NCBI RefSeq assembly: GCF_001887355.1
Contig: NZ_MPIN01000001.1
Span: forward strand, 434,001-498,000
Source of the DNA: Cystobacter ferrugineus
GTDB lineage: Bacteria > Myxococcota > Myxococcia > Myxococcales > Myxococcaceae
Direction of reading: 5' to 3'
DNA length: 64,000 nt
The translations under genes and the position numbers were made by a program. The notes under the pieces were generated by a model. It searched no databases and was not told the DNA's origin. It saw nothing but the letters and a program-made list of their open reading frames with translations. Positions 1-11,555 of the stretch are shown in pieces (the first letter of the stretch is position 1; each line of letters starts with the position of its first letter).

Positions 1-12
1 TCTGACGTTGTT

Positions 13-1207
13 TCAAATTTCCAGCAGGAGCCGAGTGGGATCCTCGATGCAGTCCTTGATGCGCACGAGGAACTGCACCGCCTCGCGGCCATCGATGAGG
101 CGATGGTCGTAGGAGAGGGCCAGGTACATGATGGGCCGGATGACGACCTGGCCGTTGCGGGCCACGGGGCGCTCCACGATGTTGTGCATCCCCAGGATGC
201 CCGTCTGGGGCGGGTTGAGGATGGGGGTGGAGAGCATGGAGCCGAAGGTGCCCCCGTTGGAGATGGTGAAGGTGCCGCCCTGCAGCTCGCTCAGGGTGAG
301 CTTGTCGCTCTTGGCGCGGGCGCCGAAGTCACCGATCTTCTTCTCCATGTCCGCGAGCGACAGGGTGTCGGCGTCGCGCAGCACGGGCACCACGAGTCCG
401 CGCGAGCCGCTCACCGCCACGCCGATGTCGTAGTAGCGCTTGAAGACGACGTCCTCGCCTTCGATCTCCGCGTTGACCTGGGGGAAGGTCTTGAGCGCCT
501 CGATGGCGGCGCGCACGAAGAAGCTCATGAAGCCGAGCTTCACGCCGTGCTTGGCCTGGAACTTCTCGTTGTACTGCTTGCGCAGGTCCATCACCTCGCC
601 CATGTCCACCTCGTTGAAGGTGGTGAGGATGGCGGCGTTGGACTGGGCCTGGAGCAGGCGCTCGGCGACGCGGCGGCGCAGGGGCGTCATCTTCACGCGC
701 TCCTCGCGGTCCGCGCGGGGGCGGGGGCCGGAGGGGGCGGCGGGAGCCGGAGCGGGCGCGGCGGCCGGACGGCTGAGCTGACCGAGCGCGTCCTCCTTCA
801 TGATGCGGCCACCGGTGCCGCTGCCCTTGAGCTGGGCGACGTCGAGGTTGTTCTCCTCGACGATCTTCCGGGCGGTGGGCGTGATGCGCGTATCCGCGGC
901 GGCGGGAGCGGGCGCGGCGGCGGGAGCGGGAGCAGGCGCGGCGGCCTGCTGCGGCGCGGGAGCCGAGGCGCTGGCGCTGCCACCGGCCTCGATGGTGCCG
1001 AGCACATCACCCACGCGCACCTTGTCGCCCTCCTTGAAGGCGATGGTGGCGATGGCGCCGGCGGCGGGAGCGGGCACGTCGATGGTGACCTTGTCGGTCT
1101 CCAGGACGACGAGGGGCTCGTCCACGGAGACGGACTCACCCTTCTTCTTGTTCCACTTGCCGACGACGGCTTCCGTGATGGACTCGCCCAGGGGCGGGAC
1201 TTTCAAT

Positions 1208-1218
<11 letters not shown>
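13..1218 (-). CDS. sucB: Dihydrolipoyllysine succinyltransferase (E2 of 2-oxoglutarate dehydrogenase)
   Basis: E2 core of the 2-oxoglutarate dehydrogenase complex; it transfers the succinyl group from E1-bound ThDP via lipoate to CoA in the TCA cycle. Residues 1-76 form a lipoyl domain with the lipoylated Lys43 in ETDKV. An Ala/Pro linker follows, then a peripheral-subunit-binding domain at about 110-145 ([15 protein letters not shown]) and the acyltransferase catalytic domain with the HRLIDG active-site block near the C-terminus. At 401 aa it has normal length. The ATG start lies inside the 3' end of sucA (11-bp overlap), so the two are translationally coupled. A lipoamide dehydrogenase gene is not seen here, although the window ends just downstream. 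Confidence 0.95.
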
Positions 1219-4078
<2,860 letters not shown>

Positions 4079-4326
4079 GGCGTGCTGTCTTTTACTGGAA
4101 GGCCGCCCCGTTGGGGGGTTTTCGGCAAGATTTATTGGGAGTGCCCTCGTCCGCGCCTACGATTGGGGTCCCCAGGAACAGCAGGTTTCATGCGCGGCGT
4201 GAGCACAACTTCACCTCGGGAGGGCCCGGGGGCCGCCGGATTCGGACGTCTTCCTGGCTTACCCGGGGCTCGGGGAGTGGTAAACCCCCCGGGACTCTCA
4301 CTTTCTTTCGTCAGAAAGGCCTTCGC

Positions 4327-5145
4327 ATGTTGCTGCAGGGCAAGAAGCTCCTCATCACCGGAGTTCTCACTCCCCAGTCCATCGCCTACGGGGTTGCCGA
4401 GCACGCGCTGGAGCAGGGCGCGGAGATCATCCTCACCGGGTTCGGCCGGGCACGCTCGCTCACCGAGCGCAGCGCCAAACGCCTCAAGGAAGGCACCGAG
4501 GTGCTGGAGTTGGACGTGTCCAATCCCGAGCACTTCCCCGCGCTCACCGAGGCACTGCGCCAGCGCTGGGGCCGGGTGGACGGCGTGCTCCACGCCATCG
4601 CCTTCGCGCCCGAGAACGCCCTGGGTGGAAACTTCCTCAACACCCCCTGGGAGAGTGTCCAGACCGCGTTCCGCGTCTCGACCTTCTCCCTCAAGGAGCT
4701 GGCCGTGGCGGTGCTGCCCCTGATGCCCAAGGGGGGCTCCATCGTCGCGTTGGACTTCGACAACCGGGTGGCCTGGCCCATCTACGACTGGATGGGCGTG
4801 TGCAAGGCGGGCCTGGAGTCCGCGGTGCGCTACCTGGCGCGGGACCTGGGGCCCAAAGGTATCCGGGTCAACGCTCTGGCGGCCGGGCCGCTGGCCACGG
4901 TGGCGGCCAAGGGCATTCCCGGGTTCAAATCCCTCCAGCAGGGGTGGGGGCGGCAGGCTCCTCTGGGGTGGGATGCGCGCAACAGCCATGATGCGGTGAC
5001 GCGGACCGCGTGCGCGCTCCTATCCGATTGGATGCCCTCCACCACGGGGGAGATGATTCATGTGGACGGCGGCTATCATGCGATCGGTGCTCCGCCCGTG
5101 GACCCCCATGAAGATGAAAAGGAGGAGAGCGGCCAGCCGGGTTGA
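4327..5145 (+). CDS. fabI: Enoyl-[acyl-carrier-protein] reductase (InhA/FabI type)
   Basis: NADH-dependent enoyl-ACP reductase of type II fatty acid synthesis, 272 aa. The N-terminus has the family's atypical nucleotide-binding loop (TGVLTPQSIAYG), and the catalytic pair is Tyr153-x6-Lys160 in YDWMGVCK. The block ALDFDNRVAWPIYDWMGV resembles mycobacterial InhA more than E. coli FabI. The ATG at 4327 is chosen over the in-frame upstream ATG at 4111 because homology begins at MLLQGKKLLITG and AGAAAGG sits 7 nt upstream of it. The C-terminal tail is short and charged. A hairpin overlaps the stop codon. Confidence 0.93.
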   Translation: MLLQGKKLLITGVLTPQSIAYGVAEHALEQGAEIILTGFGRARSLTERSAKRLKEGTEVLELDVSNPEHFPALTEALRQRWGRVDGVLHAIAFAPENALGGNFLNTPWESVQTAFRVSTFSLKELAVAVLPLMPKGGSIVALDFDNRVAWPIYDWMGVCKAGLESAVRYLARDLGPKGIRVNALAAGPLATVAAKGIPGFKSLQQGWGRQAPLGWDARNSHDAVTRTACALLSDWMPSTTGEMIHVDGGYHAIGAPPVDPHEDEKEESGQPG

Positions 5146-5159
5146 ACACCCTCGGCTGG
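5133..5159 (+). terminator. Hairpin overlapping the fabI stop codon
   Basis: CCAGCCG at 5133-5139 pairs with CGGCTGG at 5153-5159, and an inner GGT/ACC pair is possible. It straddles the TGA of fabI and is followed by TTGATTG. It may act as a terminator before the chemosensory operon, but it has no strong T run. Confidence 0.4.
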
Positions 5160-5312
5160 TTGATTGCTGTGCGGCGGGAGAAGCTCGATCCTCCCCCCGA
5201 TTTCCATGTTTCGACCCCCCCCGGCTTTTGCTGAGAGGCGAGGTCACGGTACAGTCTCCAACGTTTCCTTCAACCGGGTCCCGAACTTCGTGGCCCGGGC
5301 GGAGCCCTGGGT

Positions 5313-5690
5313 TTGAGCGCCAACATCCTCCTCGTGGATGACAGCCCGACCGTTCGCAACATCCTCAAGATCTACCTCATGAATTTGAAGATGGGGTTCG
5401 TCGAAGCGGAAGACGCGACACGGGCGTTGCAGCTCCTCCGGCTGGTGCCGGTCAAGCTCGTCATCGCCGATATCAATATGCCTGGTATGGACGGCATCAC
5501 CTTCGTGAAGCAGGTCCGAGCGAGCCCGTTGTCACAGGTTCGCGATGTGCCCGTCATCCTGCTCACGGGCGAGCGCGGCGGCGACCTGCGTCAGCGCGGG
5601 GTCGAGGCCGGAGCCAATGCCTTCATCAACAAGCCGGTTTCCCATCACGACCTGACGGAAACCGTGCGTAAATTCCTCACCCAGAATTGA
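5313..5690 (+). CDS. Single-domain response regulator (CheY-like)
   Basis: Stand-alone receiver domain of 125 aa. The acidic pair is at residues 9-10 (LLVDDS), the phospho-acceptor is Asp53 (IADINMPGMDG), the switch Thr is Thr85 (LLTGERG) and the conserved Lys is Lys107 (INKPVS), so the phosphorylation site is intact. The start is a TTG at 5313 with GGAG 8 nt upstream (5301-5304); no ATG or GTG fits. It is the first gene of the chemosensory operon, 10 bp before the REC-CheW gene, and is probably phosphorylated by the CheA encoded downstream. Its output partner is not visible. Confidence 0.9.
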   Translation: MSANILLVDDSPTVRNILKIYLMNLKMGFVEAEDATRALQLLRLVPVKLVIADINMPGMDGITFVKQVRASPLSQVRDVPVILLTGERGGDLRQRGVEAGANAFINKPVSHHDLTETVRKFLTQN

Positions 5691-5700
5691 GCGTCGAGCC

Positions 5701-6558
5701 GTGAGCCTTCCGTCCCTGCTCCTTGTCGATGACAGTGATGCCATCCTCGCGCTCGAGCGCGCCATCCTCTCCGGCCATTACGCGCTGAACACGGCGAGCA
5801 ATGGCCGGGAGGCCCTGGAGAAGGTGGCCCGGGTCCAGCCGGCCGCCATCCTGCTGGACTTGTCCATGCCGGAGATGGACGGGGACGAGGTGCTCAAGCG
5901 GGTGAAGGCGGATCCCATCACCGCCGACATCCCCGTCATCATCATCTCCTCGGAGACGAGCCGGGCGGAGGCGTGTCTGGCGCTGGGCGCGGAGCTGTTC
6001 CTGTCCAAGCCCTTCCGGGCCGACGAGCTCTTGAGCGCGGTGGAGAACGCGCTGGAGAACGCGCGGCGCCGGGCGCGCGCGGGTTCGCTGGCCCTGTTGC
6101 GGCTGGCGGTGGGCGGCCTGGAGTTCGCCATCCCCCTGGAGGGCGTGCGTCAGGTCATCCTCCAGCCCAGCACGCGTCCCCTGCCACTGGGGCCGGGCTA
6201 CATCTCCGAGTTCTTCGAGCTGCGGGGCCAGCCGGTGTGCGTGCTGGACCTGGCGCGCCGGCTCGAGGTCGAGCACCGCGAGCCCGTCGAGGAGCGCAAG
6301 CTGGTCATCCTGGAGCTCGGCGGGGTGCAGCTCGCGCTGAGCGTGGACGCGGTGCAGGACCCCGAGGAGTACTCGGCCACGGACATCGAGCGGCGCGAGC
6401 GCGTGGGCGGTGTCGGTCACGGAGAGCTGCGCGATGCCCTCATGGGCATGCTGCGCAGCGGAGACCGCTCGGTTCCCATCTTCGATCCCAAGGCGTTCGC
6501 CACGCAGGAACTCTTGCGCGAGGCGGTGGACGTGCTCCGTCCGGCGCGTAGCGCATGA
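5701..6558 (+). CDS. REC-CheW fusion (CheV-like with reversed domain order)
   Basis: 285 aa. Residues 1-125 are a receiver domain (LLLVDDS, phospho-Asp in LLDLSMPEMDG, IISSETS, LSKPF). Residues 130-285 are a CheW-like coupling domain (LRLAVGGLEFAIPLEGVRQV, FELRGQPVCVLDLARRL). CheV proteins carry CheW first and REC last; this is the reverse. The role is probably a phosphorylation-controlled coupler between the MCP and CheA of the same operon. The start is GTG at 5701. The stop overlaps the cheR start in ATGA. Confidence 0.9.
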   Translation: MSLPSLLLVDDSDAILALERAILSGHYALNTASNGREALEKVARVQPAAILLDLSMPEMDGDEVLKRVKADPITADIPVIIISSETSRAEACLALGAELFLSKPFRADELLSAVENALENARRRARAGSLALLRLAVGGLEFAIPLEGVRQVILQPSTRPLPLGPGYISEFFELRGQPVCVLDLARRLEVEHREPVEERKLVILELGGVQLALSVDAVQDPEEYSATDIERRERVGGVGHGELRDALMGMLRSGDRSVPIFDPKAFATQELLREAVDVLRPARSA

Positions 6559-7769
6559 GTGGGGGTGTGGGGGTGGATTCTCAACTGGTGTTCGAGCGGG
6601 CGCGCGAGTTCGTCGCGTCGTGCACGGGCTTCCGGGACACGGCGATCTCACCCGCGGCGGTGGATCGCGTCGTGCGCATGGAACTGGCGCGGGGCCGTTC
6701 GCCCTCGGAGCTGCTGGCGGAGATGCACCGTCCGGGCTCCGCTCTGGAGCGGGCGCTGCTGGACGCGGTGTTGGTGGGAGAGACGTATTTCTTCCGCCAC
6801 CCGGAGCAGTTCCGCTTCCTGGCGACCGAGGCGGTGTCCGCGGCGATGCGCCGGGGAACCATGACGATGCGGGCCTGGAGCGCCGGATGCGCCTCGGGCG
6901 AGGAATCCTATTCGATCGCCGCGTGTCTCTTGAACATGGTGACGCCGGGCGTGCAGGTCGAGGTGCTTGGCACGGATCTGCACGAGGGACGTCTGGCGTT
7001 CGCCCGCCGGGGCGTGTACGGCAACTGGTCTCGCCGCGAGTCGGGTCCGCTGCTGTATCCCGTCTATCAGGAGACGGCGGATGGCCGGGTGAGCGTCATC
7101 GACTCCGTGCGCGCCGTCACCCACTTCGTCCAGGCGAATCTGTTGGAGCCCCTGGCCGAGAAGCACGGCCAGTTCGACGTCATCTTCTGCCGCAACGTGC
7201 TCACGTACTTCTCGCCCGATGCGGTGCAGCAGGCCGTGCGTCATCTGGCGCGGGTGCTCGTGCCGGGCGGCTACCTGCTGCTGGGCACGGTGGAGATGGA
7301 CAACGCGCCCGCGGGGCTGGTGCGGGTGGGGCCTCCGGAACTGCAGGCCTTCCGCCGTCTGACGCCCCAGGAGCTGGCGCCCCCGCCCAAGCCTCCGCCC
7401 CCCGAGCCTCCCAAGGTCGCCCTTCGCGTGCCGCCGCCCGCGCCGGCTCCCGCGCCGCCTCCTCCCACGGCCGTGAGCCTGCACACCGAGGCGCTGCAGC
7501 GCATCGAGGGGGGCGACGAGTCCGGCGCGGCCAGCACCCTGGAGGCCCTGCTGCAACAGTTCCGGGACTATCTGCCGGGCATGCTGGAGTTGGCTCTGCT
7601 GCGTGAGCGGGCCGGGGCGCGAGAGGCGGCCTTCGCGCTCATGCACAACGTGCGCGATTGCGCCTCCCGCCTCCCTCCGGATCAGGTCATCGAGGGACCT
7701 GAGCCGCTGCCTGCCCGCTTCTACAGGGCGTCCGCCGACGCCTTCCTCACGTTGGGATCCATCGAATGA
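6555..7769 (+). CDS. cheR: CheR-type chemoreceptor methyltransferase with C-terminal extension
   Basis: SAM-dependent glutamate methyltransferase acting on the MCP. The N-terminal CheR helical domain contains GETYFFRHPEQF. The SAM-binding domain has RAWSAGCASGEESYSIA and FDVIFCRNVLTYF. After about residue 275 a proline-rich linker leads to a helical, TPR-like tail to residue 404, as in Frz-type CheR proteins that carry TPRs. A 4-bp overlap with the upstream gene and a 4-bp overlap with cheW place it in the middle of the operon. Confidence 0.93.
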   Translation: MSGGVGVDSQLVFERAREFVASCTGFRDTAISPAAVDRVVRMELARGRSPSELLAEMHRPGSALERALLDAVLVGETYFFRHPEQFRFLATEAVSAAMRRGTMTMRAWSAGCASGEESYSIAACLLNMVTPGVQVEVLGTDLHEGRLAFARRGVYGNWSRRESGPLLYPVYQETADGRVSVIDSVRAVTHFVQANLLEPLAEKHGQFDVIFCRNVLTYFSPDAVQQAVRHLARVLVPGGYLLLGTVEMDNAPAGLVRVGPPELQAFRRLTPQELAPPPKPPPPEPPKVALRVPPPAPAPAPPPPTAVSLHTEALQRIEGGDESGAASTLEALLQQFRDYLPGMLELALLRERAGAREAAFALMHNVRDCASRLPPDQVIEGPEPLPARFYRASADAFLTLGSIE

Positions 7770-8311
7770 CATCCATTCCCCGAGGCCCCGAGGAGGTTCA
7801 GGACCAGGAGGTCCGAACCCTCCTGGACGAGCGCGCGAACCGTCTGCGCGGACGCTCCGACAACACCACCGACGAGTCCGTGGTCATGGTGGCGGAGTTC
7901 CCCCTGGGCGAGGAGCGCTACGCGATCCCCCTGGACTCGCTGCGCGCGGCGCTGCCCCTGCGCCTGGTGACGCCGGTGCCCCTGTCCCAGCCGCACGTCA
8001 TCGGCGTGCTGCGCTATCAGGGCCAGGTGCTCGCCGCGCTCAGTCTCGCCGCGCTCCTGGGCGGTCATGGCTGGCGCCAGGATCCCGCCGTGTTGCTCGT
8101 GGTGGAGCGTGGGGACGGGGACCTGTGCGCCCTGGACTGCGAGGCCATTCCCCGCCCGCTGAGCATTCCCACCACGGCGGTGGAGACGGCGCGCGCGCAA
8201 TCCGAGGGCCCGGTGACGCAGGTGCTCATGAGCGCCTCGCGCCAAATCATCCACCTCATCGATCTGCCGCGTCTGTTCGCGAGCACTTCCGGGACACGCA
8301 ATGTCGGTTGA
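7766..8311 (+). CDS. cheW: CheW-like coupling protein
   Basis: 181 aa. It has an N-terminal extension of about 45 residues with a charged segment, then a single CheW domain (VMVAEFPLGEERYAIPLDSL, VIGVLRYQGQVLAALSLAAL, QIIHLIDLPRLFA). It is expected to link the MCP signalling tip to CheA. The start overlaps the cheR stop by 4 bp, and its 3' end overlaps the cheA start by 11 bp. Confidence 0.9.
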   Translation: MTSIPRGPEEVQDQEVRTLLDERANRLRGRSDNTTDESVVMVAEFPLGEERYAIPLDSLRAALPLRLVTPVPLSQPHVIGVLRYQGQVLAALSLAALLGGHGWRQDPAVLLVVERGDGDLCALDCEAIPRPLSIPTTAVETARAQSEGPVTQVLMSASRQIIHLIDLPRLFASTSGTRNVG

Positions 8312-10457
8312 CCCCATGCTGCAGAGCCTCGTGGCGGGCTTCTCGTCCGAGGCGCAGGAAGTCTGTCAGAAGGTCACCCTGGACCTGCTCGAGCTGGAGC
8401 GGGAGGGACTGGACAACGAGGCCCTGGGCAAGGTGTACACGCGTCTGGCGCGGCACCTGCACACCCTCAAGGGCAGCGCCGCCAGCCTCGGACTGCAGGA
8501 CCTGAGCTCCATCGCGCACAAGCTGGAGGATGCCCTCGCGCCGCTGCGCAAGGACATCAAGCCCATGCCGCGGCCGCTGGTGGATCTGCTGCTGCACGGG
8601 TTGGATCTCTTCCTCCTGCGGGCCCAGGCTCACGCGGACGGCCGTGGCGACGCGCTGCCGGATCCCGCGGCCGCGCTGGCCCAGCTCGTGGCGGAGGCCC
8701 CGCCCCCGGAGGAGGCCGTGGCAGCCGCCCCGGCGGCCCCCTCCGCGGGCGCGCCCTCCACCGCTTCCGCCGCGCCTTCCGCCGCCGCGGCGGTGGCCAG
8801 CACGGCTCCGGATGATGACGTGGACGCGAGCTGGCGCGTGGCGGCGCACCAGGTGACGGCGCTCATGCGCGAGGTGGAGCGGATGCGCGAGTTCCGCATG
8901 CGCCTGGAAGATCGCTTGCGCGACATCGGCAAGGTGGTGGAGCTCCTGTCGGCGCGCGAGCTGGTGGCGCCCACGGCCCGGGCCCGCGCGACGCTGGCGT
9001 CGGTGACGGCGGGCGTGCGCGCGGACGGGCATGAGGCGTCGGACATCGTGGACAGCCTGGAGGAGGGCCTCAAGTCCATCACCACGCGTCCGGTGCGCAC
9101 CATCCTCGAGCCGCTGCAGCGCATGGTGCGCGACCTGTCGCGCCAGCTCGGCAAGTCCTCGCGCCTGTCGGTGGTGGGCGCGGAGGTGTCGCTGGACCGC
9201 CGGCTGCTCGAGAAGCTCCGGGGCGCCATGGTGCACCTCTTGCGCAACGCGGTGGACCACGGCATCGAGATGCCCGAGGAGCGCGAGCGCGCGGGCAAGC
9301 ACCACGAGGGCGCCCTCACGCTGCGCGTGGAGCAGCAGGGCAACATCCTCTTCCTGGAGCTCATCGACGACGGGCGCGGCATCGACGTGGCGCAGGTGCG
9401 CGCGTCTGCCGAGCGCAAGGGGCTCATCACCGCGGAGGAGGGCGCGCGCATGCACGAGACGCAGGTCCGCGACCTCATCTTCCGCCCCGGTTTCAGCACC
9501 CGCACGGACGTGACGGACACGTCGGGCCGTGGCGTGGGCCTGGACGCGGTGCGCGCCGCGGTGGAGTCCATGCAGGGCCGCATCGAGGTGCTGAGCACCA
9601 AGGGCAGTGGCACGCGCTTCGTGCTCACCATCCCCATGGAGCTGGGCAGCTCGCCGGTGCTCACGGTGCGCGCCATCGACGTGGCGGTGGGTCTGCCCAT
9701 GCTGGCGGTGGAGTCCACCCAGCTGGCCACCTCGGAGAACCTGCGCATCGGCCGCAGCAAGACGCAGCTCGACTACAACGGCCAGCTCGTGCCGGTGACC
9801 GACCTGGGCGCCCGCATGGGCCTGCGCGCCGCGGCGCCTCCCTCCGAGGGACAGCCGCTCATCATCGTGCAGAGCGGCGGCAAGCGCATGGCGCTCGCCG
9901 TGGACGCGGTGGTCGGAGACCGGGACCTGGTCATCCGTCCGCTGCCCGCCGAGGTGCGTGAAGTGCCCTCCTACCAGGGCGCCGCCATCCTCAGCCGCGG
10001 CGAGCTGCTGCTCATCCTGCGCCCCGGCTGGGTGGTGACCGACTCCGCGCCCCAGACGGTCGCCATGCCGACGAGCCGCCGGGCGCTCGTGGTGGACGAC
10101 TCCCTCACCGCTCGCGCCCTGCACCGTGCCATGCTGGAGGCCGGTGGCTTCACCGTCCACCTGGCGTCCAGTGGAGCCCGCGGCCTGGAGCGGTTGCAGG
10201 CGGAAGAATACGACGTGATCATTTGCGACCTTGAAATGGAAGAGATGAACGGGACCGAGGTCATTGCCCGCCTGCGTGCACAGCCGGACACGCGGGACAT
10301 CCCCGTCATCCTCGTGTCGGCCAACGACAGTGCGAGTGCCCGTTCCCGGGGTCTGGCGGCGGGAGCGGATGGCTACCTCAGCAAGCGTGAGTGCGCCGCG
10401 GGCCGTCTGCTCACCGAGGTGCTGGACGTGATGAGCCGCAGGGGGGCCCGGGCATGA
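8301..10457 (+). CDS. cheA: CheA-type hybrid histidine kinase with C-terminal receiver
   Basis: 718 aa. Domains in order: an Hpt (P1) domain with phospho-acceptor His54 in HTLKGSAASLG; an Ala/Pro-rich linker (about 130-175) in place of a recognisable P2; a dimerisation helix pair; a HATPase domain (N box HLLRNAVDHGIEMP, G1 IDDGRGID, G2 GRGVGLDAV); a CheW-like P5 domain; and a receiver domain with VVDDS, phospho-Asp in IICDLEMEEMNG and LSKRE. The CheA-REC arrangement matches FrzE-type kinases of myxobacteria. The ATG at 8301 lies inside cheW. The stop overlaps the cheB start. Confidence 0.95.
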   Translation: MSVDPMLQSLVAGFSSEAQEVCQKVTLDLLELEREGLDNEALGKVYTRLARHLHTLKGSAASLGLQDLSSIAHKLEDALAPLRKDIKPMPRPLVDLLLHGLDLFLLRAQAHADGRGDALPDPAAALAQLVAEAPPPEEAVAAAPAAPSAGAPSTASAAPSAAAAVASTAPDDDVDASWRVAAHQVTALMREVERMREFRMRLEDRLRDIGKVVELLSARELVAPTARARATLASVTAGVRADGHEASDIVDSLEEGLKSITTRPVRTILEPLQRMVRDLSRQLGKSSRLSVVGAEVSLDRRLLEKLRGAMVHLLRNAVDHGIEMPEERERAGKHHEGALTLRVEQQGNILFLELIDDGRGIDVAQVRASAERKGLITAEEGARMHETQVRDLIFRPGFSTRTDVTDTSGRGVGLDAVRAAVESMQGRIEVLSTKGSGTRFVLTIPMELGSSPVLTVRAIDVAVGLPMLAVESTQLATSENLRIGRSKTQLDYNGQLVPVTDLGARMGLRAAAPPSEGQPLIIVQSGGKRMALAVDAVVGDRDLVIRPLPAEVREVPSYQGAAILSRGELLLILRPGWVVTDSAPQTVAMPTSRRALVVDDSLTARALHRAMLEAGGFTVHLASSGARGLERLQAEEYDVIICDLEMEEMNGTEVIARLRAQPDTRDIPVILVSANDSASARSRGLAAGADGYLSKRECAAGRLLTEVLDVMSRRGARA

Positions 10458-11524
10458 GTGGTGGGAAGGAGCCCATCCGTGTGCTCGTGGTGGATGACTC
10501 GCCCACCATGGCGGACGCCGTCAGCGCCCTGCTGACGGATGATCCGCGCATCGAGGTGGTGGGTCGCGCCAACACGGGAAGCCGGGCGGTGACGCTGGCG
10601 CGCCTGTTGCGCCCGGACGTCATCACCATGGACCTGCTCATGCCGGACCTGGATGGACCGGCGGCCATCGCGGCGATCATGGCCGAGGCGCCCGCGCGCG
10701 TCCTGGTGGTGAGCGCCGTGGCGGACCAGCGCAACCTGGAGGTGTGCTTCCAGGCGATGAGCGCGGGGGCCCTGGAGCTCATCGGCAAGCCGAGCGTCAT
10801 CAGCGGCGAGGAGCTGCGGCGCTGGGGCCGGCAACTGGCCGAGTCGGTGTGTCTGATGGCGGAGGTGCCCGTCATCTCCCGGCGCCTGCGCGTCTCCAGC
10901 CCGCCGCCGCCCGTGTCGGGCGCCCGGGTGGACATCATGGGCATCGCCGCCTCCACCGGCGGGCCGCCGGCCCTGTCCGAGGTGCTCTCGCGTCTGCCTC
11001 CGGATCTGCCCGTGCCCATCGTCATCGCCCAGCTCATCACCGAGGGCTTCACCCCCGGCATGGTGCGCTGGCTCTCCCAGGTGACCTCGCTCAAGGTGGT
11101 CATCGCCCGGGAGGGGGAGCGCGTGGAGGCGGGCAAGGTGTACTTCCCGGCGGATGGTCACGATCTGACCATCGAGGGCAACGGCGTGGTGCGCATGACG
11201 CGCACGCGTGGCGGGCCCTGCCCCTCGGGAGATCTGCTGTTGTCCTCGCTGGCGCGCACCTATGGCAGCCGCGCGGGTGGAGGTGTCCTCACCGGCATGG
11301 GAGAGGACGGCGCCCGCGGGTTGCTGGACATCCGCAAGGCGGGAGGCGTCACCTTCGCCCAGGACGAGGCCACGTGCGTCGTCTTCGGCATGCCCCGGGT
11401 GGCGCTGGAGCTGAAAGCGGCGGACCGGGGCGTTCCCCTGTCCTCCATTCCCGACATCATCCGCATGAGCTGCCGCCGCGGTCCCATGCCCAACCGCCCT
11501 CCCGGTCCGGAGGGCGTGGTTTGA
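10454..11524 (+). CDS. cheB: CheB-like response regulator / methylesterase lacking the catalytic His
   Basis: 356 aa. The N-terminal receiver domain is intact (VVDDSPTM, TMDLLMPDLDG, VVSAV, IGKPS). The C-terminal CheB methylesterase domain keeps the nucleophile Ser167 (AASTGGPP) and Asp285 (GMGEDGARG). The position of catalytic His190 of E. coli CheB is Leu194 here: the family block QHMPPGFT reads QLITEGFT, with codon CTC at 11033-11035. Demethylase activity is therefore doubtful. The ATG at 10454 overlaps the cheA stop (ATGA); an in-frame ATG at 10391 lies inside cheA and is not used. Confidence 0.93.
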   Translation: MSGGKEPIRVLVVDDSPTMADAVSALLTDDPRIEVVGRANTGSRAVTLARLLRPDVITMDLLMPDLDGPAAIAAIMAEAPARVLVVSAVADQRNLEVCFQAMSAGALELIGKPSVISGEELRRWGRQLAESVCLMAEVPVISRRLRVSSPPPPVSGARVDIMGIAASTGGPPALSEVLSRLPPDLPVPIVIAQLITEGFTPGMVRWLSQVTSLKVVIAREGERVEAGKVYFPADGHDLTIEGNGVVRMTRTRGGPCPSGDLLLSSLARTYGSRAGGGVLTGMGEDGARGLLDIRKAGGVTFAQDEATCVVFGMPRVALELKAADRGVPLSSIPDIIRMSCRRGPMPNRPPGPEGVV

Positions 11525-11555
11525 ACCCCTTTTCCTTCCTCGCTGAGGTGCTTTC

